A stretch of 64,000 bases of DNA from Anaeramoeba flamelloides (lineage: Eukaryota; Metamonada; Anaeramoebidae), in the NCBI GenBank assembly GCA_027625915.1, contig JANTQA010000004.1, forward strand, positions 1 to 64,000. The letters run 5' to 3'. Shown here in pieces: positions 1-11,839 of the stretch (its first letter is position 1; each line of letters opens with the position of its first letter). Position numbers and translations under genes: made by a program. The notes below the pieces were generated by a model. That model had not been told where the DNA came from and did not search any database. It saw only the letters and a list, made by a program, of their open reading frames with translations.

Positions 1-490
1 AATTGAAAATCAAGGATCTGAAAATTTTTTTCGCATAAATACTCTCATTTTTATTTGGAGATTTCATTTTTGATGTCCATAGCTCTCTTAGAACCTTTAT
101 TTAAGGATATATTGCTCCATTTTAATTTTTTTACTTTCAAAAAAATTTAATTGGGATATTTTTTTTGATATATTGGCCAATAAATATATGAACTGAAGAT
201 CCCATCAAAATGAAAATTTAAAATGTGTTTTTAAATATTTTTAGTAGGATCTTCATAAGTTTAAACTCAATTTTAAGAATATTTTTTTTGAAAAAAAAAA
301 AAATTTTTTTTAATAGTAAACATTAGTAAATTATATTTTGACTAAAAACTTCTACTCTCTACTGAAAAATATAATTTTTTTTTCAGATGTTACCAGAAAA
401 TTGGTACTTAATTAATTGGTGTTCTTTTCAAAAAAAAAAATTTCTAACAAAATTCAAAGCTTGAAAACTCAGCTTGTAAACTCAGTTAAG

Positions 491-555
<65 letters not shown>

Positions 556-1876
556 AAAAATAAAAAAAAAAAAAAAATAAAATACCTAAAAAAAAAAAAA
601 ATTTTTTTTTATTTTAATTTTAATTATACAGTCTTAATTGATGATATTCAGTTTCATATATATTTAAAAAATTTTTAAAAAAAAAAATAAATATTACAGA
701 AATTTTATATATAAAAATTTACAAATATTTTATTTGAATCTATTTTATAAAATAATTTATATATAAAAATATTATTTTCAAAAATTTTATTTTGGTTATT
801 TTTTTTGATTTATCATTTTTTTAAGAAAAATAAAAAAAAAATTTTTTATAATTTTTTTTTATAATAATTTATTAAAAAATATTAGAAAAAAAAAATTATT
901 TTATTAAAAAAATCTTTATTATTAAACTCAAATAATATTTTTTTCATTATAAAAATTTGAAAGAATATTTTTTATAAAAAAAATTTTTTTTTGAAATTTT
1001 AAAAAAAATTGAAATTTTTATATATAAAAATTTTTAATAATTTTTTTTTAAAATTTAAAAAAAAATTTTTTTTCCTATCAGATTTTTCTTTTATATTATT
1101 AATGTTAATAGAAAAAAGTAGTTTTACAAAAAAAAAACATTTTTTTTTAAATTAAAAACTTAGGGAAATTGTAAATTTTTTTGGTTATATTACTTGTTTA
1201 AAAATTTTAAAAAAATCAATTTTGAAGAAAAAAATATTTTCAATTTACAACAAATAGTCTAATGTCTCAACGGTAGAGCGCCAGATCTAGAGTAAAAAAA
1301 TCTAATGTCACGAGTTCGAGATCTGGTAGTATCAAAAAATTTCTTATTTTTTTTATTTTTTTTTTAAAATTTCTTAAACTAGATCATTTAAAGTATCTGA
1401 GTTTACAAGCTGAGTTTAATTTGAATTTTGTTAGAAATTTTTTTTTTTGAAAGAACACCAATTAATTAAGTACCAATTTTCTGGTAACATCTGAAAAAAA
1501 ATTATTTTTTCAGTAGAGAGAGTAGAAGTTTTAGTCAAAATATAATTTACTAATGTTTACTATTAAAAAAAATTTTTTTTTTTTTTTTCAAAAAAAAATA
1601 TTCTTAAAATTGAGTTTAAACTTATGAAAGATCCTACTAAAAATATTTAAAAACAAATTTTAATTTTCATTTTTGATGGGATCCTTAATTTCTATATTTA
1701 TTTGCCAATATATCAAAAAAATATCCCAATTAAATTTTTTGAAAGTAAAAAATTAAAAATGGGCAATATATCCTTAAATAAAGGTTCTAGAGAGCTATGG
1801 ACATCAAAAATGAAATCTCCAAATAAAAATGAGATTATTTATGCGAAAAAAATTTTCAGATCCTTGATTTTCAATT
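1..1876. repeat. Long inverted-repeat (foldback) element, left end cut by window
   Basis: Positions 1-486 are the reverse complement of about 1398-1876 with only scattered differences. Both arms carry the segments GATGTCCATAGCTCTCT and CTCAGCTTGTAAACTCAG. The 0.9-kb centre holds a long poly(A) stretch (491-553), very AT-rich DNA and a tRNA-like sequence near 1260-1326. The right arm continues outward into a CACTACACTAGTCGG-type edge, so the true left end lies before base 1. No transposase is visible, so this is probably a non-autonomous foldback or MITE-like DNA element. The family is not recognised. An open frame at 1702-1884 lies wholly inside the right arm and is not a gene. Confidence 0.8.
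1256..1333 (+). other. tRNA-like sequence with A-box and B-box-like motifs
   Basis: TGTCTCAACGGTAGAGCG (1263-1280) matches a tRNA D-arm/A-box closely. GAGTTCGAGATC (1313-1324) resembles the T-loop/B-box, at normal A-to-B spacing. CCAGATCT (1281-1288) is mirrored by AGATCTGG (1319-1326). TCTAATGTC occurs twice (1258-1266, 1301-1309). I cannot form a seven-pair acceptor stem or a normal anticodon loop, so this looks like a tRNA relic or a tRNA-derived Pol III promoter rather than a working tRNA. It sits in the centre of the foldback element. Confidence 0.5.
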
Positions 1877-4800
1877 CCGACTAGTGTAGTGATTTTATTA
1901 TTTTTCCAAATTTTGTCAAAATAAATTTTTTTTTTTTTTTTGAAAAGTTTGTCTAGACATCAAAAATCTCTTAGTTTTAACATTTAAAACACATCATACT
2001 TTACTGGAAATTTTTTGGGGGCCCTTTGCAGCACAAAATTGCCTAAAATGCTTGATTAAATAATTTATTCATTATAAAAGTTATTATAACATCACATAGA
2101 ATATTTGTTTTATCTACTGATTACTATTCAATATCAATATCTATATTAGATTCTAAATAATTTAAAAATAAAAAAAAATATAAATTAAATTAGAAAAAAA
2201 AATCAAATTTTTTTTTCATTGCAAAAAATTTTACAATTTTTTCAAACAAGATTTTTTTTTAAATTTTAAATGATTTGTCCAATAGTTCGAGTCAGATTAA
2301 TAATTGATTTTTTTTTTATTTTTTACAATTTTTTAATTTTTGACTTTTTAAAATCTAGACATAAAATAAACAATATTGTTGAATTAGAGACCATATATCA
2401 GAACTTATTTAACAAGATCTGGATTAATTTATTAAGGAAAAATCCAAATATTGCAAATATATTATTCAAATTTTTACCAATAACAAAATGCAATAAAAAA
2501 AAATTTGGTTTCGGAGATTATTTTATTATATCACGGAATAATATTTAAGAGTTATTTTTTATTTTATTTCAAATTTGTGTATAAATATTTTATCGATTAA
2601 ATAGTAATGTATATTTGTTTTATTCCAATTTAATAAATTGAAATTATTTTACATTTTTTTTTTTTTTTAGATTTTCAATTATTATCTATTGCTTAAATAA
2701 AAGTTTTAGAAAATTAATCATATTAAGAAGTTAATTTTGGCCTAAAGAAATAAATTTCATTTTTCTCTTAATTAGATATTTATTGAAATTTTTTCTAAAA
2801 AAAAAATTAAATTTCAAAGTAATTTATTTTTTTATTTATTTTTTTTTATCATAAAATTAGCAAAATTTTTTGGTGGTTATTATTAATAAATTAATGTATT
2901 GAGTTTTGAATTACTATTAATGTAATAAAATATCCGATTTAAAAAAATAAAATAAAAATAAAAATCTTTAAAAAAAATGTAAAAATGAATAATTATTATT
3001 TTTTTTTTCAATTTCAAAAAAAAAATCAATAACTTAACTACTTTATCTTTGAACTATTTTGACTTTTTATTATAATTCAAATCTGGATTAAAGACAAATA
3101 AGAAAATTAATATATTAGTAGATCAATATCATTTTAAATCTAATTTAAAAAACTTGATGAAATTTAGGTAAATCCGGGGTGCTAAGGGATATATATATTC
3201 TTATATATAAATTAAAAAGTGAACTGGCAGTAGTATAATAATATAATTCATCAAACATAGGATTTTTAACTAATTTATTCAAACAATGATTACATAAAGG
3301 TTAGGAAAGAAAGCACCCTTCAGGGGGTTTGGGGGTGTGGGTAATATAGCACCTAATATGTTAGGTGCGTAAATATATATTCTTTTTTTTTTTTTTTTTT
3401 ATAGAAAAGAAAAGAAAGTTTTGAGTTAGGTCCGTAGGAGAATTCTGACATCATTCCTTAACAAGATTAATATATATATATAATTATATATATTAACTAA
3501 ATTCCAAAAATTTGAACACAATTTAAAACAAGAGAAAGAATAGCAATACTAGATTTAGAATTCAATTTGGGAATAATTTCGATTTTACAAAAATATGAAA
3601 TTCATTTATTTTATTTATTGTATTTTTTTTGTTTTCATTTTCTAATTTACAGTCAAGTAATCTTTTTCATTTAGATCAGGAATTTTTTTTTTAATCCAGA
3701 TACACTTTATAGAAGATTAATGTCGAGTTTGTTGAATAGAAAAAAATTAAATATTATGAGTTGATGATATCCACACATTGATCGATCAACAATAAATGGA
3801 GGAATTTCAACAAATTAAACCGAACACAATTTATTTTCCTAACTCGTTCATTTCATCCTTTTGGACACTCTCCAGATTTTTATTTGTTTCACAATTTATA
3901 GTTTTTTCAGGTATATTTCTTTTTCTGAATTATCAACCCTAATCATAAAGTTTATTTTTTTTTGATCATTTCAAAATTATTACAACACAAGTGTAAAATT
4001 TTTTTTTGAAAATTTTTCAAAAATCGAAAATTTTTTAAGAGTGAAAAATCATTTCACAATATACCCCCTAAAGGAAATATGAAATCTATTTTCCTATATC
4101 TTCAAAAATAGAGTTTTTATTCACAAAAAGTGAAAAAAAATATTTTTTTCCTATTAAAATTATTAGAAAAAAAATGATTTTTTGATTTTTATATATATTT
4201 TTTTTTCATTAATTTTTTTTTTAGTGGATAATAATTCCCCAAAAGATATATGTTTTATACAGTTATATTTATTGATATGTTTTTTAAAAAATTAACATTG
4301 ATTAACACATTATTAGGAAATATAAAATATTTTTTTTTTGAAAAAAAAAATAAAAATACTAAAAAAAAAAATTTAGTAAATATTTGACTTACTGAATATA
4401 AAGTGATGAAAAAAAATCATTTTTTTTTTTTACTAAACAGGATGTTTATTGTGATTTGATATTTTTGTACCTAATTGGAAGAATTTTTTTTTTTTTTTTG
4501 TACTTTTCTAATAAAATTTAGATTTTTTGATTTTTTTGTTTTTAAACTCCTTCTAACTTTTTTCACACAGACATTTTGATGGTCGCCCCAACGGGACAGA
4601 ATAACTGGAATATTGATTAAAAAAAAATGCCAAAAAAAAATTAAAAAAAACCTAAAATAAACTGATTTGGCATCGATTGAAATTTTGTTGAAAAAAATCT
4701 ACTTTTTTTGGGCAGCCGGTACCCCCTATTAATTTATAATTCTCAAATTTTCCAATTATTCCTAAAAATTACTCAAAATTACTCAAAATTACTCAAAATA

Positions 4801-5137
4801 TCATAAAAAACATTTTAAAATTATTTTTACTAAAAATTTATTGAATTTTTGAATTAAATGAAGAAAAATATTAATACTGAAAATTGTGAGTAATATATAT
4901 ATATATATAAATTAAAACATTAAAATAATAATAAATTGAACGATTAAATTAAATTATTTTCATGATGTGGTTGGAGGAAGAGAAGTTTGGATTTGGCACT
5001 GGTTTGATGATCTTATAATTGCTGTATGGGCTTTTGATCATTTTTTGGGGTGTATTATTAATATATAAATTATGTCTTTCATATATTAATAATTTAATTT
5101 AATTGTTAAATTGGTTATTATTTAAATATAAAATTTA

Positions 5138-5171
<34 letters not shown>

Positions 5172-5281
5172 AATTTGTTTTTGAATTCAAAAAAGTAAAA
5201 AAAGCTTGATAAAAATTGATAAAAATCTAATTTAAAAATTAAAAAAAGTAAAAAGAAAGAAAAGAAAAAAAAAAGAAAAAA
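1877..5281. other. AT-rich stretch without a recognised gene
   Basis: I see no convincing gene. A 92-codon frame at 2270-2548 (+) is Phe/Ile/Asn-rich and unsupported. Small structures are a hairpin GCACCTAA/TTAGGTGC near 3350-3370, three to four ATTACTCAAA units near 4762-4800, and a TA microsatellite near 5140-5167. GTCGCCCCAACGGGA near 4581 resembles the core of the palindrome at 59.4-59.9 kb. Confidence 0.6.
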
Positions 5282-6518
5282 TTAATTAATATTTAAGAAA
5301 CGTGGCAAATGTGGAATAAACCACCTATTTTGTATAAATTTGATTTTTTTTAATAATTCAAAATCTGAATCATCATTAAAATCATAAAAATTATCAGCTA
5401 TAATTGATATTTTTATTTGTTTGCCAATTTCGTTTGTTTTATCCTGTGAAGATTCATCATTACAGCTTTTAAGAACAATAATAAGAATGAGAAGAAGAAT
5501 AAATAAATTGAAATATAATTCATTTTAATTAAAGAGTAAATATCCAAGAGAATAGTTAAAAACTTACAAATACTCTAATAATTTTTGATCCATGTGAAGA
5601 TTTATTTTGAAAACACGTGGGTCAATCTGATTTTGCACTTCAATTATTTGCCTCTTTAAAACGTTTTCTTTTGTTTCTTTGGACTCTATATCAATTTCTT
5701 CAAGGTCTTGTGTCGCTTGATTGTTGTTTGATTGATTTTCTGAAATATCATGTTCTTTTTCTATCTCCATTTTTTAGTACTGTTTGAAGTGTTCTCTCTT
5801 TCTTGGTCATTTTCTTTACATAAAGAATCACTCCATGTATCCGGAATAACATTGATAATATTCCTAAAATCATCTGATTGAATTAAATAAAATTTTCTTG
5901 GATTTTCAAAATAAAAAAATCTTTTGTTGATTTCCGCTTTTATTTTTTGTGCTAATAAGAACGTACCCTTTGAACTATTTTGAATAATTTCACGAATAAA
6001 TAAATACTCATTATCAAATGTATAAACAAAATTTCCCACTTTAAAAAGATGTGAATTGAATGTTATTTCTTTTAATCCCACAAAATTATTAAAATTAAAA
6101 TTAAAAAAATTAAAAATACTAAATAATTCTTTTGAAATTTTGAAATTATATTTGTTTTTTTCTTCAAGATTCAATTTTTTTTTGAATTCTCATTTATTTT
6201 TCTAAAAATTTCTCGCTCAATGAAGAATTTCAAAAGTGTGAAGCCCCTTTTTTTGATTTGATATTTTTTAATTTTGAAGTGTTGATGATATCTCTCTAAT
6301 GCTAAAAAAAATGTAAAAAGAGAACCATTTTCTCTAATACTTTGTGGAAGATGTCTTAGATAGTGTAAGTTAGGATGTTTTAATATATTACACAATTTAT
6401 TTTTATTTTTCTGCTGAATTGAATTATTTATTAAATCAATGTCAATTTTGAGATTTTTTTTATAATTAGATATGTTTTTTAAATGAATTTTCTTTTTGTG
6501 ATGTATTGATTTTTTAGA
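5282..6518 (-). pseudogene. Decayed transposase-like gene (C-terminal part), with one probable intron
   Basis: Three overlapping minus-strand frames read as one protein. The first part (about 6500-6175) has HYLRHLPQSIRENGSLF followed by LERYHQHFK, which resembles the DUF4218-type region of CACTA/KDZ-like transposases. The middle (6174-5770) has VGNFVYTF and YLFIREI, like the BAH-like tail many of those proteins carry. The last part is acidic (5770-5568). The frames would join if an A run at 6175-6183 had ten rather than nine bases and one at 5770-5775 had seven rather than six. A donor GTAAGT (5567-5562) and a pyrimidine-rich acceptor ending at 5466 define a 102-bp intron. Splicing it extends the protein through NDESSQDK and FIPHLPRF to a TAA at 5282-5284. 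The 5' part is cut by a MITE at 6521-6718. The family call rests on recalled motif shape and is tentative. Confidence 0.4.
5466..5567 (-). other. Probable spliceosomal intron, 102 bp
   Basis: On the minus strand it starts GTAAGTTTTT and ends in a CT-rich tract TTCTTCTTCTCATTC then TTAAAAG. Removing it joins codons ...GAG TAT TT to C TGT AAT GAT and opens a 60-codon extension of acidic, protein-like sequence. Without splicing, the frame stops at TAA within the donor itself. Confidence 0.45.
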
Positions 6519-6520
6519 TA

Positions 6521-6718
6521 CAGTCAGTTTCACTTTTAAGGCACAAACTTTCAACGAAATTTAAGGCACAAAAAAATCTCAAAATAAGGCACAAAATTTG
6601 TAATTTTTTTTTTTCCAATTTATTTTTACTAGAATCTGAATTTTTTTGCCTTAATTTGGAGAATTTTTTGTGCCTTAAATTTCGTTGAAAGTTTGTGCCT
6701 TAAAAGTGAAACTGACTG
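6521..6718. mobile_element. Palindromic Tc1/mariner-type MITE, copy 1 (198 bp)
   Basis: Starts CAGTCAGTTTCACTTTTAA, ends with its reverse complement, and is flanked by TA on both sides (6519-6520, 6719-6720), the target duplication expected of Tc1/mariner elements. The arms (AAGGCACAAACTTTCAACG, then AAATTTAAGGCACAAAA) pair over nearly the whole length. No ORF. Six more clear copies lie in this window. It has landed in the transposase-like gene. Confidence 0.9.
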
Positions 6719-6720
6719 TA

Positions 6721-7194
6721 AATGTGAAAATTTTTCACTTCATTTTCATTTCCTTTTTCAAATAGAGACCACAAATACCAACAAACTTTGTTTGGGGCCT
6801 TGATTTCTAAAAGAAAAGTATGGAAAAGTATGGAAAAGTATGGAAAATGAAGTGAAAATGTTTCATATTTATTATTCAAATAACAGTAGAAGTTCAAAAC
6901 GAACATCCTTGTTTTTCTCAATAGTGTCGTAAGAATTTGTGTTTTTCAATTTTTAAGAAAATATATTGATTAATTAGTTTTCTTTCAGACATGTATCAAC
7001 ATTTCTTTGAGGTGTATTATTCTGTTTATTTCTTATTTGTTCTTCAAAGGTCAATTATATAAAATAATTGATATTTGAAAAAAACGTTGGGCACCTTTGA
7101 CTGAAACAGAGTTTATAATAGAACACCAGAATTAATACAATCACAAATAGTTTAATCATTATATTATTGGTCTTTTTTACTTATTTTAAGTTAT
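6721..7194. other. Short intergenic or coding-remnant stretch
   Basis: A 73-codon minus frame (6921-6700) could be more of the disrupted gene, but it runs out into the MITE and I cannot tie it in. AGTATGGAA is repeated three times near 6817-6845. GTGAAAATTTTTCACTTCATTTTC and its partial inverse flank this stretch. Confidence 0.4.
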
Positions 7195-7491
7195 TTATTG
7201 GTGTTTTTGGACCGATAAAAAGTGAGTTCTCTGAAAGGTTGGGGATATTGTATGTTTGATTTGTTGTATTTGGGTATGTTCTATGATTTTTTTGGTATAT
7301 GGGTCACTAAAATATAATATATTTTCTTTCATTGGAATTAAGTCAGGTAATTGGGAAAATTCATGAACTGAACTGGAAATTTGGGTAGAGTGGTTTAAAC
7401 AAATAAAAGGCGTTATTTCACCGAAATAAAGCCTTTTCATCGATCGTACTTGTGAAGATGATTGTAAATTTTGGTAGAGTGGAAAGGTCAA
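7195..7491 (-). CDS. Unrecognised open frame, possible last exon of a gene
   Basis: A 98-codon open frame with no ATG at its 5' end. Its composition is balanced (His, Pro, Gln, Thr; segments FSQLPDLIPMKEN and FSDPYTKKIIEH) rather than the Phe/Ile/Lys noise of nearby frames, which is the only reason to list it. It ends in TAA after SVQKHQ. Its first 30 codons fall in the repeated hairpin unit (7408-7560), so the true exon, if any, starts downstream of that. No family recognised; it could equally be a chance frame. Confidence 0.25.
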   Translation of the reverse strand: MTFPLYQNLQSSSQVRSMKRLYFGEITPFICLNHSTQISSSVHEFSQLPDLIPMKENILYFSDPYTKKIIEHTQIQQIKHTISPTFQRTHFLSVQKHQ

Positions 7492-8235
7492 ATTATTGGC
7501 TTTATTTCAGTGAAATAAAGCCGGTTCATCGATCGTACTCGTGAAGATGATCGAAATTTTTTGTGATGTTTTTTAAAACTTTTTTTATTAAAAAAAAGAA
7601 GAAAAAATAAAAAAAAATGTCAAACAAAGATAATAACCAATGAACTCTAAAATTCGCTAATACCAATCAGATATATCAATATATCTATGTTTAAGCAAGT
7701 AATAATTCTAAAAAAAAAGCTTAAAATCCACCGTTAGTATTATCTGCTTATTGATCTTTTGTTAGTGCTTTGGTTTAACAATTTTAAATTCTAATTTTTC
7801 GGAAAGCCAGTTATATTGAATATTGCCAAATGCTGTGTCAAGAAAATTTGTTGAAAAGGAATTTTCTTGAAAAAAAGAAGGAAAAATGAATTTAATAATT
7901 TCATTATTTTTGAGAAAGTTTTTTTTTGCTGGCTAATTGAGGGTTCTGTATATTTCAGTTCAGCCTATTAACGAAAACCTAACTCAATCCCAAAAAACAT
8001 TTTTATTAATGTATTTATAAATACCAATGAAAATTTAAAAAAAAAATTACAAAGTTACGATCGATGAAAGAAAGAAAAAAACAAAAATTTGTAATATTTA
8101 TTAAAAAAATTGTGTCTACACTTTTTAAAAGTAAGGAACTTTGTTTCTCCAATGTTATTGAAGTCACAGTAATGAAGAAAACTCTCAACCCCAAAATTTG
8201 GAATAATTCATTTTTGAATTTTTGCACATGTGAAT
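7408..8235. repeat. Dispersed repeat family R1, copy 1, with hairpin units
   Basis: Diverged but collinear with 10929-11765. Both have two hairpins of the type GGCTTTATTTC, three-base loop, GAAATAAAGCC (here 7409-7433 and 7498-7522), each followed by CATCGATCGTAC and GTGAAGATGAT. An A-rich tract, ATGTCAAACAAA, and a 3' part ending TTTGAATTTTTGCACATGTGA follow. A minus-strand frame (8227-8015, starting QKFKNELFQILGLR) is conserved as peptide in the other copy (11828-11595), so the unit may carry or derive from a coding exon. Family unknown. Confidence 0.6.
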
Positions 8236-9190
8236 AAACTAATTTTTTTTCAAAGTATTCAAGAAAATTCCAAAATTCTCTTGAATTTTTTCAAATAGAT
8301 TGGAAACATATCAAAAAAATTAACAACTTGTAAAAAGTGAAATATATTTTCGTTTTTTAAAATGTTTAAAAAATCTCAATATTTGATTCAAAGAACAGTT
8401 AAAATCATTTTTTTTTATTTTTTTTGAATCAAAAAATACAAATAAAAAAAATAAAACCATCAAATTAAAAATTCTCCCAAAATATCTTTTTAAAACCCTG
8501 GAGAATTCAACTTATAATCCAATGAAATACCTTTTACTTTAGTTATTTTTAATTAATAATTAATAACCCAATCTTAATTCTTTCAATGGGTAATTAGCAG
8601 CACAAATATCAAATGTATAAATAGAATTTACAATTATTTCTCGATTTTTTAAAGATTTTCAAACAAATAAAATGAATCCAAATAAATAAATCTAATAAAA
8701 AAATAATAGATATTATTAAATAATTGATTTTAATCCAAAAAGTGCCTTATTTATCCTCTTAATATTAAAAAGGGAATATTGCCAAATCTTTTTAAATTTC
8801 AAGAAATTTAATCAATATTTGTGAAAAAAATAGATGTTTATTTTTTTTTATTTTCCAAGGATTCAATATTTGATTTATTTTTTTAGATTTTTTTTTTAAA
8901 ATTAAAAGTTCAAGGTTATTTTTTCATACAGATTCTCAGAAATTACATAAAATAAGATTTCTTCAAAATAAAATTTTTATACAAAATTCTTTTTTTTTAA
9001 TTTGATCCAAAAATACAACAAAAAGGGATCTGGATCTTTTGACTGAAAATATAATTGGGAAAAATAGCCTCTTTTAAAATTGATATTTCATCTCTCTAAA
9101 GTTGATAAATGAAGTTTAATATTGGGTTTAATTATGCTCTTGTGTAAATAATTATCCAATTACTGGGGGGGGGGTAAAAAGAGTTACTAG
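8236..9190. other. AT-rich stretch, nothing recognised
   Basis: A/T-rich DNA with no sizeable frame, no clear repeat match in the window and no RNA gene that I can see. A run of nine G occurs near 9166-9174. Confidence 0.6.
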
Positions 9191-9757
9191 TCCCATAAGG
9201 TTTACAATTCCTGAAATTTGAAAAAAGATAATCTAGTGTCGTTTGTTACCACTTGTTAATTTGGTTCTTAGCTGATCGATCTTGCGCTTGGTATGAGTTT
9301 TTAATAGTGGTTCAAAATCGAAATTTTTGACAATTTTATTTTTTTTCCAAAATCCGAATTGAAGAGTTTAAGATTAATTGGCCGGAACTTAAGTTATAAA
9401 AAATGTGGTTTGTAGGTTGTTGATTGAAAATTTTAATTAAGTTTGGTTTTATTTGTGCTTTTAAAAAAAAATATTTTTTCATTTTGCGAATGAACAAAAA
9501 ACTTAATCAAAGTTTAATTTTATCATACAACCCAAAATTTTAAATTTATTCTTAAACATCTACCAATCTATTAATCTTACACTCTTCAATTCGGATTTCG
9601 GAAAAAAAAATAATTTGTCAAAAATTGCCATTTCGAACCACTATTAAAACCCATACCAAGCGCAAGATCGATCAGCTAAATACCAAATTAACAATTCACT
9701 ACTCCCAACACAAGATAATCTTTTTTTCAAATTTCAGGGATTGTAAACCTTAAGGGG
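9191..9757. repeat. Foldback element, 0.57 kb
   Basis: The left arm (about 9191-9460) is mirrored by the right arm (about 9490-9757). Shared segments read GGTTTACAAT, TGAAATTTGAAAAAA, AGCTGATCGATCTTGCGCTT, TAATAGTGGTTC and CCGAATTGAAGAGT. Identity is roughly 80-85 percent by eye, with a short AT-rich loop. No ORF, no clear target duplication. Probably a non-autonomous DNA element. Confidence 0.75.
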
Positions 9758-9981
9758 AAATTGAAACAATAATTTTTGCTTTGTCTTATATTGATCAAAT
9801 AATTGGGTTCCTTGAACTAAACTAATTTCCCACTGTCGTAAATCCTTGAACGTGACAATCTTTTGGGATTTATGAAATTAACAAAACCACAAAAAACTTG
9901 TTAAAATCTTCAAAAATAATTTTAAATAGCATTGTTAAAGTCAAATTTATTTGTAAAGAGCTTCCTATTTAACTCAAATTA

Positions 9982-10321
9982 ACTGTTGAGAGAAAAATGT
10001 TGGAAACAGAAAAATGGGTTAGAAACCATTTTTAATTGGCTACATTCGTAAAATTGAAAATCAAATCATATTGATAACTAGGTGAATTTGATATAAATCC
10101 AGGTTTATATGTGTTACAAGTTCATTAATCACTACCACAAATTTACAACTCTACAACTATTTCGTAGGCCTCAAGCTCATTAAATAATGTCTTTGAACAG
10201 GTTGCTTAGGCCACGAAACATCCAAACACAAATTCCAATCCCTTTTCTTTTGTTTTTTTTCCCACACCAACCCTCTTAAATTCTCTTCTCCGGAAGAGCA
10301 ACAGGAAATAATCCTCACCAC

Positions 10322-10360
<39 letters not shown>

Positions 10361-10731
10361 CTACTTTTATGGTGGTGTATTTCCCTTCGAAATAAATACA
10401 AGTTCATTAATCTGTGGTGTATGTAGAATACTCATTTGAATGGTTGATAACTAAAGTAGATCATGATATTTTAACAAAAATCCAAGTCGTAGTAAAGTTT
10501 ACTATTAATTCTGAAAATGGTAATTTTTAAACTTGCTTTAGATTATAAGAGATAATGTTTTGAAAAAGTAGAATTACATTAATAGTTATTCTAATAGGTA
10601 GATTATTGTTATTTTCTTTAGTTATTTCACAAACGATTGAAATTAAAAATAATTTACAGGTTCTCTTAATGTTCTCAATTAAAAATTGTTTCCAACTATT
10701 TTTCTCTTTCCAACATTTTTCTCTCAACAGT
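9982..10731. repeat. Element with 57-bp terminal inverted repeats
   Basis: ACTGTTGAGAGAAAAATGTT at 9982 is mirrored at 10731. The match continues through GGAAA, AGAAAAAT and TTTTTAATTG to about 10038 on the left and 10675 on the right, with few mismatches. The interior holds a 28-base A run (near 10326) and no convincing gene. A 66-codon minus frame at 10727-10527 includes the right arm and is not supported. Confidence 0.65.
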
Positions 10732-10928
10732 AAATTCGAAATTCGAAGATCAGAAAAAGTTTAAACTTTGCCTAATTACTAAAGTATTTCCCAAAATCTT
10801 TCCACAGTGGACACAATACTATCCTAAGCTTTCCATTGTTCTAATCTCATTCTTATCTGTAGTTATCTAGAATTATTGACTTGCAAATTTTACAAATAAA
10901 AAGTTTGAGTTTATAAAGAATACATATC
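10732..10928. other. Spacer, nothing recognised
   Basis: AT-rich spacer between the TIR element and the second copy of repeat family R1. Confidence 0.5.
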
Positions 10929-11765
10929 GGCTTTATTTCACTCAAACAAAGCCTTATCACCGATCGAACTAATGAAGTGTATGAAAATATTAGCGCGGTT
11001 GCGCTATCAAATTATCGGCTTTATTTTAGTAAAATAAAGCTGGTCCATTGATCGAACACGCAAAGATGATCGAAAAGTTTAGTGAAGTTTTTTTTTAAAA
11101 CTTGTTTTTTAAAAAAAGAAAAAAAAGAAAAAGAAAAAATGACAAACAAAAGACAATAACCAATTAACATCAAAATGTTTTCATCCCAATGACATATTTA
11201 TATGTCTCTGTTTAAAAAAGTAATGATTCCAAAAAATTGCTTATAATTCCTAGTGGGTGTTCTCGTCTTCTTATTCTTTTGTTGGGGTGTTGGCTTATTA
11301 CTTTGAAATGCTATTTTTTTCTTCAATCCAGCAGAAATGAATTTTGCCAAAAGCTCGATCGATAAAATTTGTTTACAAAGAAATTTAGTTTAAAGAAAAA
11401 AAGAAGGAAAAATGAATTTAAAACTTTTACATAATTTTTAAGATAGTTGTTTTTTGTTGGTTAACTAACTGCTGGGTATACTTCCGAGTAACTTAATAAC
11501 AAAAAACCATTTCAATCCCAAAAATAGTTTTTAGTAATCTATTTCCCAAATACAACAAAAAAATTCAAGTAAAAAATTTCCAAAATTCTGATCTTCAAAA
11601 GTGAAAAAACCAAAAAAGTGAAATATTTATTAAATAAAAAGAGTAAAGACTTTTTAAAATTAAATAGCTTTGCCTTAGCAATGTCATTGAATCCACATTA
11701 ATGAAGAAAAGCCTCAACACTAAAATTTGGAGTATTTCATTTTTGAATTTTTGCACATGTGACTT
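10929..11765. repeat. Dispersed repeat family R1, copy 2
   Basis: Collinear with 7408-8235. Hairpins lie at about 10930-10953 and 11016-11040 (the first has lost part of its pairing), each followed by a GATCGA motif. A GAAAAAATGACAAACAAA tract follows, and then the 3' part with ATTTTTGCACATGTGA. The minus frame 11828-11595 matches the peptide of copy 1 (QKFKNE, QIL, LR, FFI, QS). AGCGCGGTTGCGCT near 10993 is an unusually GC-rich small palindrome between the two hairpins. Confidence 0.6.
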
Positions 11766-11839
11766 TGGGTTTAAAATTTTTTTAAAAAAGAATTCCAAAG
11801 AAAATACAAAGATTTTTAAAATTCTCAATTCAATATTTA

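Noticed and set aside
1256-1333. A functional tRNA gene
   Set aside because: A-box and B-box fit, but no acceptor stem and no proper anticodon stem-loop can be drawn.
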